Source of the DNA: a virus
Strand: one strand, 5' to 3'
DNA length: 38,642 nt
Virus record (IMG/VR): IMGVR_UViG_3300048020_000182
Coordinates: 1-38,642 of that record
Shown: piece after piece, positions 8,724 through 17,954 of the stretch
Layout: every line of letters starts with the position of its first letter
Numbering within the stretch: the stretch's first letter is position 1
Translations under genes and position numbers: made by a program
Notes under the pieces: generated by a model
Seen by the model: only the letters and a program-made list of their open reading frames with translations
What the model was told of the DNA's origin: nothing
Databases searched by the model: none

Positions 8724-10847
8724 CTATTTACCCTTCCTTAGATTTTCCAAATACTCATCCAACCCATTAACCACATCACCAATTGGTCGAACTTCAGATG
8801 AAGCAGGCTCAGTTGCTTCCTCGACCACATCAGGATTAACATCAATTACGGCACTATCGGGCTTCAACATGTTTTCCATATTTTTTAAATCGGGATAATT
8901 ACCTTCCTCAAATCCAAGTGAATTAAGTTTCTCACTTTTTGAATTAGTAGAATTTATTAACTTCTTATAATCTTTTACCTGTTTAGATGTTAACCCAAGT
9001 TCGCCCTCTGCGTCAGGGCCATTTATTTTTTGTATAAATTCAGAAATTAATATTGGTTTCGAGAATAGTAGTTTCTTATTCTTACCTCCACGCATTTGCT
9101 TATAATTCATATACCCTGTGTAACCATCATCGGGAGATGTAAAAAATCCAGCAATATTAACTTGCTTACCCTTATTAGATATAAGTGTGCCCAATTGGTT
9201 TGAATCGCCTATAGTCTTGGTGTCAAAATTAAATACATCGGCAGAAACACCTGTCTCCTTTGAGGCTAGGTCCACTAGATTTTGAACCCCATTCTGAAAA
9301 TTATCTTTCCTTGATAATAACTCTTTTTTTTCTTTGGCTACCGCCCTTGAGCCATCCGTTCCAATTCTATTAATAAATCTTTGAACCTTATCCTCCTCAG
9401 CCTTGACCTCAGCCTGCTCCGCACTCAAAGCCTTGGCCTCAGTTGGTATGTCTCCACTGTCGGGCAATCCTAATGAATTAGATCCAGGTGCGGGAGGAGT
9501 AGCTATTGATGCACCTGGTCCAGTCACTCCATAGTCTAGTCCATATCGATTTTGGAATTGTAACTTATCTTCATCATTCCACTCAAGTTCAGGTTTAGAA
9601 ATATTATTCCCCTGACCATCATCAACCACCCTAAAGTTTGCATTATTACTTTGAAAGAAAGTACCAGGTCGGTAAGTGGGTAAAGTTTCTTTTAAGTATC
9701 CTGCACTACCAATTGTTATAGGGCCAGTCGCTAGGCTTGGAAATCTATTATGCAATCCTAGTATATCTTGGTTGTTCCTGCTAATTTTCTTTTGCAATCC
9801 AACCAATTGACCACCTACTATCTTATCGTATCTAGCAGTCACTTCTTTTGCATTTTCTCCTGATGAATACTTGCTATATAGCTCTCTCTTTAAGTCGGGA
9901 ATCATGGATTTATCTACCACCATTCTTGGATTTTTTATTTTCGCGTAATCCATTGCTTGCTGGTCAGTATACATGCTATCAATTGCCACAGCACCCGCTA
10001 TTTGCCTTTGAGTTGCATATTGGTTTTCTAAGCTTGTTCTAAGGTCAAGCAAGTCATCATTGTATCCAATGTACTTCTTTGCTGCTCCTCGGCGAATCAT
10101 GTCATTCATTAAAGCTGGTGGCACTTGATCCATAACCTTAAATTGATCAAAGCTTCTCATTCCGGTGCTTTCTACAATCTGCTCCTTATACTGGTCCCAG
10201 AGAACCCTCTTTGCGTTTTCGTCTAATTTTGTATCCCAAATCCTTTGCATGTTACTGCGCGCAGTTTCAGGGTCGGCCGCCATCATCTTAGCAACATGAG
10301 GTTCAGCTTCAAATATACGCTCAAATGTTTCCGCATAATGCTCTGAAAGGTTTTTGAAGTTTTCTTTTTCGAGTTTCTGCTCGTTATATATTTCGTCCTC
10401 TCTAGTGATTCTTCTCTTCCTGTCTTCCTGACCCTGTGAGTAATCTTTAAGATTCATCATCTGTTTCATCTTCTCTGGGTCACGAGCATACATCAGTGCA
10501 TCTGCATCTGTCATTTCTCCAAAGTTAGACTTTATCATATCTGCCATCTGTTGCGTACGCCCTTCGTTGGCTTCCGCTTTAATCTTCATGGCATCCATCT
10601 GTTTAACTTTGCCTACTGCTCCTGCAATGGTTCCTATGATTCCACCTGGATCCACAGATGCAGCCATACCAATTTGACCAAGACTTGGGTCATTAATATC
10701 AGGGTCTAAGCTAAGTGCGGTAAGTTGGTTTCCCAATCTGTTTGCCTCTGCCTTTTGGGTTAGCTCATCCCTGTTTCTCTCCCTATTGTAGTTCGATAAG
10801 TTCTGTTGGAATAACTGACTCCCTGCTGTATTTATTGTCTTTGCCAT
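8724..10847 (-). CDS. Internal virion protein candidate (T7 gp15-like position), 707 aa
   Basis: Long hydrophilic, largely alpha-helical protein rich in Gln, Ala, Asn and charged residues. Its N-terminal part has one short Gly-rich hydrophobic patch (about 68-80, PGGIIGTIAG). Residues about 90-240 look helical and charged. A Pro/Gly-rich linker lies at about 450-470 and an acidic C-terminal tail follows. I recognise no catalytic motif. It starts three bases after the stop of the glycine-rich 442-aa gene and ends one base before the giant gene. That is the place of T7 gp15, a DNA-ejectosome component, and the assignment rests on position, size and composition only. The start has no clear Shine-Dalgarno sequence, so translation may be coupled to the upstream gene. 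Confidence 0.8.
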   Translation of the reverse strand: MAKTINTAGSQLFQQNLSNYNRERNRDELTQKAEANRLGNQLTALSLDPDINDPSLGQIGMAASVDPGGIIGTIAGAVGKVKQMDAMKIKAEANEGRTQQMADMIKSNFGEMTDADALMYARDPEKMKQMMNLKDYSQGQEDRKRRITREDEIYNEQKLEKENFKNLSEHYAETFERIFEAEPHVAKMMAADPETARSNMQRIWDTKLDENAKRVLWDQYKEQIVESTGMRSFDQFKVMDQVPPALMNDMIRRGAAKKYIGYNDDLLDLRTSLENQYATQRQIAGAVAIDSMYTDQQAMDYAKIKNPRMVVDKSMIPDLKRELYSKYSSGENAKEVTARYDKIVGGQLVGLQKKISRNNQDILGLHNRFPSLATGPITIGSAGYLKETLPTYRPGTFFQSNNANFRVVDDGQGNNISKPELEWNDEDKLQFQNRYGLDYGVTGPGASIATPPAPGSNSLGLPDSGDIPTEAKALSAEQAEVKAEEDKVQRFINRIGTDGSRAVAKEKKELLSRKDNFQNGVQNLVDLASKETGVSADVFNFDTKTIGDSNQLGTLISNKGKQVNIAGFFTSPDDGYTGYMNYKQMRGGKNKKLLFSKPILISEFIQKINGPDAEGELGLTSKQVKDYKKLINSTNSKSEKLNSLGFEEGNYPDLKNMENMLKPDSAVIDVNPDVVEEATEPASSEVRPIGDVVNGLDEYLENLRKGK

Positions 10848-10850
10848 AAT

Positions 10851-12179
10851 TTAACCAAATGTGTTGCCCGCCCAAGTTCCTGAAAACATATCAGGCGCAG
10901 CAGAATACCCACCGGAAGGAGGTGCTAGAACAGTACCATACCCAGTTGGGGTTGATCCGCCCCCTCCGCCAGCTCCCAAACCTTTAGCTAACATATACCC
11001 ACCCAATCCACTTTGCACTCCTGCATTAAGATGTGCCATTGGATTGTTAGGAGTGGGAGCCGTGTACGAGGGTACATTATACTCAGGTGCTCTACCCTGA
11101 CCTAATTGAAATCCTCCTTTATTCAACGCACTTGATGTAGCGTTTTCGGGAAGAAAGTAATTTTGTACCCCTGCTGTTTGATTGGCGGCCAGTGTGTTAA
11201 GAGTATTATTTATTTGTCCGATATTCTTTTGCTCGGCTAAGTTCTGTTCATAAGCAGCAAACTTAGCGGCCTCATCAAGCTCATTAATCCTCGACCTTTC
11301 TCTTACCCCTTGTAGTCCTTCTCCTGCCGTGGTGATTGCATCCTTCGCAGTAAGGACACCTTCTTGTGCTGTCTGCACTCGGTCTTGCTCATTGAGTACC
11401 TGGTCTCGTTGATTAAGGACATCTACATTTGCTCGGTTTCCTGCCATGCCTACATATGCATTCATTAGTGCTTGAAGAGATTGCGCGCCTCCTAGACCTG
11501 TTCTTACGCCATTCCTGGTATTGTTATTACCCGCCTGCCTTTGTGCTTCTAGTGTCATTGCGGTTGCCTGTGACTGAAGTCCTGCATTTCTTGCATCCGC
11601 AATACCATCTCTTGCATTAATCATCTGCTCGCGAGCATCTCCCACTAATCCTCTTGCATCTCCTACACCCGCACGAGCGTCACCAATACCTTGTCTAGCT
11701 AAGTCAATTTGGTCCTGACCTTGTAATCTCTGATTAGTTATTCCTTGAAGGTATCGTTGTGATTCAGAAAGTTGAGAACCATCATAAATTCCTCTAATTG
11801 CCCCAACTGCACCTTGCTCTGCTCCTGCAAGACTGTCGCGATACCCACCCATTTCCGTCGCCATTTCATTAGGATTATACGCCTCCTGCAATGCTCCGTA
11901 TTTCCCCTCTATACCTGTGGCTAAATTATTTTCTAACCCTGAAAGGTAGTATGGAAGAATTGCTGAACGCTTATCGTCAATTAATCCATTTTCCAAATCA
12001 TAAGCAGAAGCACCACGAGATTGATAGAATCGCTCCATCTCCATCCTATTTGCTTCATCTGCAATTGATCGGTTGGCATTATTTTGTGAGTCTTGAGCTT
12101 TTCTTGCATTCTTAGATGCTGACATTGATGCCACGCCACCTATAAGTGCTGACCCAATTATTGCTGTTGCTACTCCCAT
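10851..12179 (-). CDS. Glycine-rich internal virion protein candidate (T7 gp14-like position), 442 aa
   Basis: I chose ATG 12179 over an upstream in-frame ATG at 12209 because AAAGGAG lies seven bases before it, inside the end of the GNAT-like gene. The longer start would overlap that gene by 29 bp. The protein begins MGVATAIIGSALIGG, a hydrophobic Gly/Ala segment that could insert into a membrane. A long Gln/Ala/Arg-rich helical region with recurring GDAR and ADAR units (about 160-210) follows. The C-terminus is low-complexity, with GAGGGGGSTP and Pro/Ser/Tyr stretches. T7 gp14 is a small ejected protein that forms an outer-membrane pore. The hydrophobic start and the position before a gp15-like and a giant gene fit that role. 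This is inference; no sequence identity is claimed. Confidence 0.8.
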   Translation of the reverse strand: MGVATAIIGSALIGGVASMSASKNARKAQDSQNNANRSIADEANRMEMERFYQSRGASAYDLENGLIDDKRSAILPYYLSGLENNLATGIEGKYGALQEAYNPNEMATEMGGYRDSLAGAEQGAVGAIRGIYDGSQLSESQRYLQGITNQRLQGQDQIDLARQGIGDARAGVGDARGLVGDAREQMINARDGIADARNAGLQSQATAMTLEAQRQAGNNNTRNGVRTGLGGAQSLQALMNAYVGMAGNRANVDVLNQRDQVLNEQDRVQTAQEGVLTAKDAITTAGEGLQGVRERSRINELDEAAKFAAYEQNLAEQKNIGQINNTLNTLAANQTAGVQNYFLPENATSSALNKGGFQLGQGRAPEYNVPSYTAPTPNNPMAHLNAGVQSGLGGYMLAKGLGAGGGGGSTPTGYGTVLAPPSGGYSAAPDMFSGTWAGNTFG

Positions 12180-12180
12180 A

Positions 12181-12624
12181 TCAAATCTCCTTTTGGTAGG
12201 TGGTTTCAATCATCTTATAACCTTTTCTTTCGTACAGGCTTTTTAATTTCTCAGGCATGGAATTTGTCAGGTGAATCATATTCATTCTCTTTGACCCACT
12301 TTCCTTTGCCCACTTCTCTGCCTTAAGAAATAATTTCATTCCACCACCACGACTTTTTTCGTCCACAAACCAAAAAGCCTCAGTTGCTGTCATTACGCCA
12401 TCCTCAAGAGCCGGAAAAAGAATAAGTCCAATCCCTCCAATAATTTTATCTTTATCCCAAAGTCCAAATATTTTCCCCGCACCTGAGCCAATTAAATTAA
12501 ACCATCTATCAGACCATTGACCAATATCAAAGAATACTTTCTTGTATGGCATAATGTCATAAAAAGACGCAAGCACACCACCTAAATCTAAAAGCTCTGT
12601 TCTATCTTCTATTGATTTTATCAT
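12181..12624 (-). CDS. GNAT-fold acetyltransferase-like protein, 147 aa
   Basis: The size and C-terminal half match the GNAT N-acetyltransferase fold. A beta strand TEAFWFVDE (81-89) leads into SRGGGMKLFLKAEKWAKESG (91-110), the acetyl-CoA-binding loop and helix. LYERKGYKMIETTY (130-143) is the typical last GNAT segment. Phage GNAT-like proteins at this place include the T7 gp13 type, which is virion-associated and needed for morphogenesis rather than a proven enzyme. The gene begins with ATGA overlapping the stop of the collar-domain gene and ends at the ribosome-binding site of the next gene. The fold is well supported. Whether it acetylates anything is open, because the glycine loop is RGGG rather than the common Q/RxxGxG/A. 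Confidence 0.8.
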   Translation of the reverse strand: MIKSIEDRTELLDLGGVLASFYDIMPYKKVFFDIGQWSDRWFNLIGSGAGKIFGLWDKDKIIGGIGLILFPALEDGVMTATEAFWFVDEKSRGGGMKLFLKAEKWAKESGSKRMNMIHLTNSMPEKLKSLYERKGYKMIETTYQKEI

Positions 12625-13493
12625 ACTCCTGAATGGATTATGTAGTGCATGGTCATAGTGGGCTGTATATTGCTGTGGCCTGCTCCACCACCTGTAGGTG
12701 TCGTGTAGAAGGGTTTGCCGTATGGAACATTCTGAGGATTACGCACGCCTACATTACTACGCTTACCTCCATATCCCGCGCCTCCACCACTTGCCCTTGC
12801 GTCATCATTTTCACCATACCACACGTGGTCGTGAGAAGGAATTTGAGATGTAGTGAGTACAATATTTTCTGCACCCCCTGTACTACCCATTCCCCAACCT
12901 GAAAATAAACCGTTCGGGTCTCCAGTTCCTGCAATCACCCTGCCCAGTAAATTAGGCACATTAAAATTAGCACCCGAACCTCCGTATGTATAACCAATAG
13001 CATCAAATAATGCTTGGTATGTGGATTTTACTAATGACCTACCATCACATACTAACCAATATGCTGGAGTAGTTGTACCCGCAAATGCCATAATTGAACC
13101 AACAGGTGATACATGAGCACTTACAGAATTATCCAAACTAGCGAGTTGTGCCGCTGTACTAGATTCCTGATTGGCAATTGCGGTATTAAGTGTTGCAAGA
13201 TTGGATGCGATTGTTGCATCCTGAGCCGCATTTGAACTATTTATACTATTTGTTAAAGTAGTAGATAGATTCGATATCTCAGTCTGTAATGAACTCTGAT
13301 TACTAGATACAGTTGATGTTAAATTACTGACCGAATTTAATAGGTCATTAACTCTCCCTTTAAAATTTATAAAGTTTTGCTCAGCGTCAAACTGTGCAAT
13401 AGGTCCACCTGTATACTCACGAAGTGTAATAGTATTATCTTCAGTGGGTTCAGGCTTTCCATTGCTATTAAAATTTAAAGGTGTTAATGACAT
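12621..13493 (-). CDS. Phage tail collar domain protein (short tail-fibre type), 290 aa
   Basis: Residues about 40-125 form an Asn/Ser/Leu-rich repeating helix that suggests a trimeric coiled coil. Residues 130-187 match the phage tail collar domain, with PVGSIMAFAG, YWLVCDGRSL, YTYGG and FNVPNLLGRV. The C-terminus (219-290) has PSHDHVW and HSNIQPTMTMHYIIHSG, like microcystin-dependent-protein and T4 short-fibre-type tips. It is likely a receptor-binding or baseplate fibre. The start has a strong GGAGG seven bases upstream and overlaps the stop of the small RHH-like gene (TAATG). The stop overlaps the GNAT-like start (ATGA). Function as a virion fibre is well supported; the receptor is unknown. 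Confidence 0.88.
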   Translation of the reverse strand: MSLTPLNFNSNGKPEPTEDNTITLREYTGGPIAQFDAEQNFINFKGRVNDLLNSVSNLTSTVSSNQSSLQTEISNLSTTLTNSINSSNAAQDATIASNLATLNTAIANQESSTAAQLASLDNSVSAHVSPVGSIMAFAGTTTPAYWLVCDGRSLVKSTYQALFDAIGYTYGGSGANFNVPNLLGRVIAGTGDPNGLFSGWGMGSTGGAENIVLTTSQIPSHDHVWYGENDDARASGGGAGYGGKRSNVGVRNPQNVPYGKPFYTTPTGGGAGHSNIQPTMTMHYIIHSGV

Positions 13494-13630
13494 TATTTTT
13501 CCTCCATAGATTTGAGAATCTTATCTACCCATTCACGCAAAAGGGAGGAGACGCTGACACCAAGGGTGCCAGCAATCTCCGTAAGTTTTTCTTTATCCCC
13601 AGGAGGGACAGTTAATGAAACCTTATCCAT
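13493..13630 (-). CDS. Small ribbon-helix-helix-like protein, 45 aa
   Basis: Short gene reading MDKVSLTVPPGDKEKLTEIA, then GTLGVSVSSLLREWVDKILK and SMEEK. The pattern is one beta strand (VSLTV), a first helix (DKEKLTEIAGTLG) and a second helix (SVSSLLREWVDKIL). That is the ribbon-helix-helix layout of Arc/CopG-type dimeric DNA-binding proteins. It is fused to its neighbours by TAATG junctions at both ends: its ATG overlaps the stop of the 314-aa fibre gene, and its stop overlaps the start of the collar gene, whose ribosome-binding site lies in its 3' end. An alternative is a small structural or chaperone peptide for fibres. The reading frame and coupling are seen directly; DNA binding is inferred. 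Confidence 0.72.
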   Translation of the reverse strand: MDKVSLTVPPGDKEKLTEIAGTLGVSVSSLLREWVDKILKSMEEK

Positions 13631-14574
13631 TACGCGTCATACCCTGCATTGAAGTCATCAAGGTTGCCAAGTTGTTCTGTGTCTAACTTAAGCGAACCAA
13701 CCGTTAATGGTGCAGGAGTTGTGTTTGCAATATCACCGTTTGAGTTACTTGGTGGAGTATAGTTATGGTACTGATGCTTAACCGCTCCACTACCAGTAGT
13801 ACCATTATTAGTAAAGTTGATTTGTAATAGCTCGTTATTACCCGTGAAGCCACTAGCTCCCATTACCATAGCGAATTGCCCGCCTGAGAATGTATAGACA
13901 GCTGCAAAGTTTTTATTCAATGCATGCGCTTTAGTATATGTAGCATCACTTGCAGGGTATCCAACTTTTAAGCCAGCAGAATTATTAGTAAGCTCTACGG
14001 AAGTCACATTGCCACTCGAGTCAGCATTATAGACAACATTTGAGTTCATTGAATAGACAGTACCTATAGAACCACCTTCAAGCGTACCAACAACAAATGA
14101 TTCTTCTGATTCATCAAATACAAATGCTGATGCAGATTTACCTGATCCACGCTCAAAGTAGAGTCCTGAATCTTTAGCGTAATCTCCACCACTTGCACCG
14201 TCAGATAACTTTATAATGTTATCCGTGACATCTAATGAATCCGCATCAACTATTGCTTCCGCGCCCGAAACAGTTAAGTTTCCTTCAACGGTAAGGTCTT
14301 TAGATATGGTAGCACTTCCTGAGACAGTAAGGTTGCCTTTTGCATCTGTGTCGCCTGTAGAGTTCAAAGATTCTGCAGTAAGCTTACCACTTGTACTTGC
14401 AGTTCCTTTAATGTCTAAAGCTGTACCGTCTGCATATGCAACTGTTACTGCCTTCTCGAAGTCGTTTGTTCCTGTCCAAGTATTGTCCCCGGAAAGGAGT
14501 CCCGCTGTTGCATCATCAACGGAACCCTTAACCTTAAGTCCAATTTGGTAGAATATTGAATTAGTATCAGCCAT
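13630..14574 (-). CDS. Modular tail-fibre protein, 314 aa (paralogue of the next upstream gene)
   Basis: The N-terminus MADTNSIFYQIGLKV is shared with two other proteins here and may be a virion-anchoring motif. A shared module follows at about 33-165: TWTGTNDFEKAVTV, repeated TVSG/TVEGNLTVSG beta-structure units, DNIIKLSDGAS, KDSGLYFERGSGK and FVFDE. Residues about 175-275 are unique. The C-terminus TTPAPLTVGSLKLDT then matches the 214-aa neighbour. It therefore looks like a duplicate of that neighbour with a domain inserted before the C-terminal cap. It is probably a trimeric fibre or fibre-associated protein. It starts four bases after the neighbour's stop with a weak ribosome-binding site. 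Confidence 0.82.
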   Translation of the reverse strand: MADTNSIFYQIGLKVKGSVDDATAGLLSGDNTWTGTNDFEKAVTVAYADGTALDIKGTASTSGKLTAESLNSTGDTDAKGNLTVSGSATISKDLTVEGNLTVSGAEAIVDADSLDVTDNIIKLSDGASGGDYAKDSGLYFERGSGKSASAFVFDESEESFVVGTLEGGSIGTVYSMNSNVVYNADSSGNVTSVELTNNSAGLKVGYPASDATYTKAHALNKNFAAVYTFSGGQFAMVMGASGFTGNNELLQINFTNNGTTGSGAVKHQYHNYTPPSNSNGDIANTTPAPLTVGSLKLDTEQLGNLDDFNAGYDA

Positions 14575-14578
14575 GACT

Positions 14579-15223
14579 TTAGGAAGTTATTCCAGCTCCT
14601 GCTTGGAAGTCTGCGAAAGTACCGAGTGCTACAGTATCTAGCTTCAATGAACCAACAGTTAACGGAGCAGGAGTAGTTGTTAGGTTGGCATCCCCTGCTG
14701 AGCCTGCTGTAGTTCCTGCAACAAATGATGTAGCATCTTCGTCATATACAAAAGCTGCTGCGTCTTTTCCTGAACCACGCTCAAATAATAATCCAGAGTC
14801 TTTGGTGTATGTCGCAGAAGAAGCACCTTTTGAAAGTCGGATAATATTATCCTTAACATCAAGGTTAGTTGTGGAAAGAGTTGTGGTTCCTCCTTTTACA
14901 TCAAGATTACCACTAACCGTTAAGTTTTGACTTACAGTAACATCCTTTTTCGCATCGGCCGTACCAACAGTTAAGTCACCACCAACAGTAGCGTCATTTG
15001 CTACTTCAAGAGAATTTGCAGTAAGTAATCCACTTGTACTTGCAGTTCCTGTAACAGTTAAAGAAGAAGCTGCATCAGCAGTACCTACTGTTACTGCGGC
15101 ATTAAAGTCATTAGTACCTGTCCAGGTATTAGCGGTTCCCTTGAGGTTGTCCGTTGCGCTAGAGGTGGCATTAGCTGTTGCCTGCCCAATTTTATAGAAT
15201 ATTGATGATGTATCAGTTGCCAT
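14579..15223 (-). CDS. Modular tail-fibre protein, 214 aa
   Basis: Starts MATDTSSIFYKIGQATANAT, matching the anchor-like N-terminus of the 314-aa and 103-aa proteins. It then shows TWTGTNDFNAAVTVG, repeated DLTVG/NLTVSGNLDV units, NLDVKDNIIRLSKG, KDSGLLFERGSGKDA and FVYDED. It ends with TTPAPLTVGSLKLDTVALG. This is the minimal version of the module set, without the extra domain of its 314-aa paralogue. The start is preceded by an A-rich leader with no Shine-Dalgarno sequence. It is probably a small fibre or a fibre-adaptor piece; no enzymatic motif is visible. Confidence 0.82.
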   Translation of the reverse strand: MATDTSSIFYKIGQATANATSSATDNLKGTANTWTGTNDFNAAVTVGTADAASSLTVTGTASTSGLLTANSLEVANDATVGGDLTVGTADAKKDVTVSQNLTVSGNLDVKGGTTTLSTTNLDVKDNIIRLSKGASSATYTKDSGLLFERGSGKDAAAFVYDEDATSFVAGTTAGSAGDANLTTTPAPLTVGSLKLDTVALGTFADFQAGAGITS

Positions 15224-15239
15224 GATTTTTTTTTGTTTT

Positions 15240-17954
15240 TTAAAGTAAGCTAGGAATTAGCTTAGAATTATTGCTGGTTGAAGAAATTTTTGCGTTACTA
15301 TTTAAAGCACTTTCTAGTTGTGGTTGAATGTTAGCTACCAATGCTCCGGTGTCTAGGGATAGAGGCTTATCACCATCTACTGCATGCAATACTGATGCAC
15401 CATCTTTTCGGAATATTCTACCTCCAGTAATATTTACGGCGACATCACCGAGGTTTTGAATTTTAATATTAGCAATAGCTTGGTCAATTTGGTAGTTACT
15501 GCCATCAATTGCTCGTACTACATTAAACCACTTATCTACTCCATTAATTGAGGTTTGTGAGTACACCATAAATGCGTAGATTTCTTGTACGGTTGCTCCT
15601 CCATCTGCCTCACTAAGGTCTACTCCCATAGGAGTATTTGAGAAGTCTGCCGTCCATGTACTAATCGCACTTCCATCTATCGCATTGGCATTGTAAACTG
15701 AATCCTCTTCTTGGCTTATTGAGAAACTAAGACCCGAAGATGAGGCAACTCCCGTTACCTCCAGGGGAAGCATGGCAGTTGCACCAACTACGCAAGTAAC
15801 TCTTAATCGTACAACATCGCCAGTAGCAATTTCACTAGATGTGTATGTTCCGCTAGTATCTATATTACCATTGTTATTAGCAACCTCTTCGTTATTAAAT
15901 TCGGAGCTGTTAATTGTTGCTGTCGTCGTAACTGTGTTATTTTCATTACCTTGAAGAAGGTCCACCTTAATATCAGTATCGTCTTGGATGAGTGCTGAAC
16001 CTAATACACCTGAGCTACCTACATTAAATTGTACTGCTCCACTTTGTAATGTCCAACTGCTAGAAGCGGACCCATTAGCGATTACCTCGACTGAAGTTGC
16101 ATCTATAAATGCTCCGTCATGCCTTAATGTAACAGCGTATGTAAGACCCGCAAGCTCAAGCAACGTTGTCTTATTGTTAGCAATGCCTGTTAATTTTTGA
16201 GTAACAACTACTGCGTCTTTGGTTACATTATATAACTGCAATCGTGATGTTGCTTCTATATTTTTTATTTCCCAAGGAAGTAAGACGATGGTGCCGCTTG
16301 CATCCGTTGCGGTTCCAACTATTTTACCATCGTTGAGCCTTGTGATTGTTCCGCTTGTCGTGATGTCACCTGTGTATGTGCACCCATCTACTTCCAAATC
16401 CCAATCGCCCAAATCAAAAGAACTTCCACTTTTGGTGAAGTCTTCTGCGTACTGCATATTTGCAGACTCACCAAGTTGATATTGGTAGTAGTCATACAAA
16501 GCTTGAGCACTATGGTTTGCAGTCAATGTAAGAGTAGATGTTGTAAAATCTAAACTAATTCCACTAATCGCTTGTGCCTGTGATTTTGTGGAAACAAGAT
16601 TGCCATTATCTAACAAACGAACCTCCTGTTTTATTGATTCACTAACTGCACTTTGGAATCCAAGGTATGTGTACCCATACTTGCGGACACGAATATCAAA
16701 AGGCGCAAGATTACTTGCCGCGCTTCCATTTGGCTTGTTAAAGAATATTGCCTGAATTTCTGAGACTGCACCACTTGATGAAGTTTGCACACCTGTCTGC
16801 ACAAGCCCGTCCTTGTCGTACACAGCAACCAGAACATCATCCAATCCAGTACCACCAGAGTCGGTGATTTCGTAGTTAATTGACTTCCCCTGTTTGTAAT
16901 TACCTTTGTTAGCAGAAATTTTATTATCTGCGAAAGTGGTACAATCTATAAATTTAAAATTTAAAGAAGTTAAAGCATCTGATGAGAAAATGATTTTAGT
17001 ATTACTGTCTGCAAATCTACAATTCTTGAAAGTAGCATCAAAACCTTGATATGCCTTAATGGCCGTATTGTTCCCGTAGAAGAATACATTATCAATGTCC
17101 CTTGTGGGAGTTGTTGCCGCTGACCATGCGTGACCTCCGCTACTATTGCCAGAAAAACGACAGTCCACAAACTCGGTTGCTTCGTTGTAAAATCTACCAC
17201 CAATATCTCCATCAACAATCGTACCAATCATTCGGAGCGGGCCTCCTGCTCTGACGAACAAAGGTTTAGCTCCATGACTTGCTTCAATTTGGCATCCGTA
17301 GAAATTTAATATACCTCCCAAAGCATCATATACATCAGCAGAATCACCATTTGCTTTTACACCAAAAATTAGTTTGTTTTGTTGCGTACTCTGCAAAGCC
17401 AATCGGCAACCCTGTGTGGTTTCAACTGAATCATTTGCTTCACCACCCAACAATCTACCAAACTGAACTGCACATTCAGTTCTGACTTGAAATGCTGATG
17501 GAACCCATTGACTTGTATTCTTATTCGTCATGCCAATGGACTTGTCCACATCAGCAAGGAATGCCCCATTAATTAATTTCCACTCACGATTAACAAACTC
17601 GTAATGTGTGCCATTTTTTTGTAATTTTGTAGAGTCACTAATTTCAGTGTATATGTCCTCTAGGTTACTCGACATTCTAAACTTTGAACCACTCGGAGGG
17701 GCAGATGAAAACCCACCATCTCCTACTGTTACAGTTGTTGATGTTGCACTTTCAATGTAGCGAATCTCCCAAGTTCCTGTGTCTGTAGTTGTTTCTCGCC
17801 ACATAAGGAATCTACCTTCATCACCACTAGCAGGAGCCTCACCAGAATCATATTGTATTACAGTTGTAGTCGAACCACTTTTACCAGTAAAGTCTTTGTA
17901 CGCACCACTGACTTGTACCTGACTTGAGTTTGGTTCTGTAATTGTAGCACTCAT
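15240..17954 (-). CDS. Large tail fibre/tailspike-like protein with beta-helix-type region, 904 aa
   Basis: Third-longest of the fibre proteins. The N-terminal part (about 1-110) is beta-rich. Residues about 150-345 show short hydrophobic strands alternating with polar turns (LNFYGCQIEAS, TEFVDCRFSGNSS, ATFKNCRFADS, FKFIDCTTFADN). These recurring strand-C-x-F/I units resemble right-handed beta-helix rungs of phage tailspikes. The remainder is Ser/Thr/Asn/Asp-rich beta structure without a recognised catalytic pair. A good ribosome-binding site (AAAGGA, six bases before ATG) lies upstream, and the start overlaps the 103-aa gene by ATGA. It is likely a receptor-binding or surface-polysaccharide-binding fibre; depolymerase activity is possible but not shown. 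Confidence 0.85.
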   Translation of the reverse strand: MSATITEPNSSQVQVSGAYKDFTGKSGSTTTVIQYDSGEAPASGDEGRFLMWRETTTDTGTWEIRYIESATSTTVTVGDGGFSSAPPSGSKFRMSSNLEDIYTEISDSTKLQKNGTHYEFVNREWKLINGAFLADVDKSIGMTNKNTSQWVPSAFQVRTECAVQFGRLLGGEANDSVETTQGCRLALQSTQQNKLIFGVKANGDSADVYDALGGILNFYGCQIEASHGAKPLFVRAGGPLRMIGTIVDGDIGGRFYNEATEFVDCRFSGNSSGGHAWSAATTPTRDIDNVFFYGNNTAIKAYQGFDATFKNCRFADSNTKIIFSSDALTSLNFKFIDCTTFADNKISANKGNYKQGKSINYEITDSGGTGLDDVLVAVYDKDGLVQTGVQTSSSGAVSEIQAIFFNKPNGSAASNLAPFDIRVRKYGYTYLGFQSAVSESIKQEVRLLDNGNLVSTKSQAQAISGISLDFTTSTLTLTANHSAQALYDYYQYQLGESANMQYAEDFTKSGSSFDLGDWDLEVDGCTYTGDITTSGTITRLNDGKIVGTATDASGTIVLLPWEIKNIEATSRLQLYNVTKDAVVVTQKLTGIANNKTTLLELAGLTYAVTLRHDGAFIDATSVEVIANGSASSSWTLQSGAVQFNVGSSGVLGSALIQDDTDIKVDLLQGNENNTVTTTATINSSEFNNEEVANNNGNIDTSGTYTSSEIATGDVVRLRVTCVVGATAMLPLEVTGVASSSGLSFSISQEEDSVYNANAIDGSAISTWTADFSNTPMGVDLSEADGGATVQEIYAFMVYSQTSINGVDKWFNVVRAIDGSNYQIDQAIANIKIQNLGDVAVNITGGRIFRKDGASVLHAVDGDKPLSLDTGALVANIQPQLESALNSNAKISSTSNNSKLIPSLL

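Noticed and set aside
12181-12209. Longer start (ATG 12209) for the glycine-rich 442-aa gene
   Set aside because: Would overlap the GNAT-like gene by 29 bp; the ATG at 12179 has an ideal ribosome-binding site and yields a hydrophobic N-terminus.
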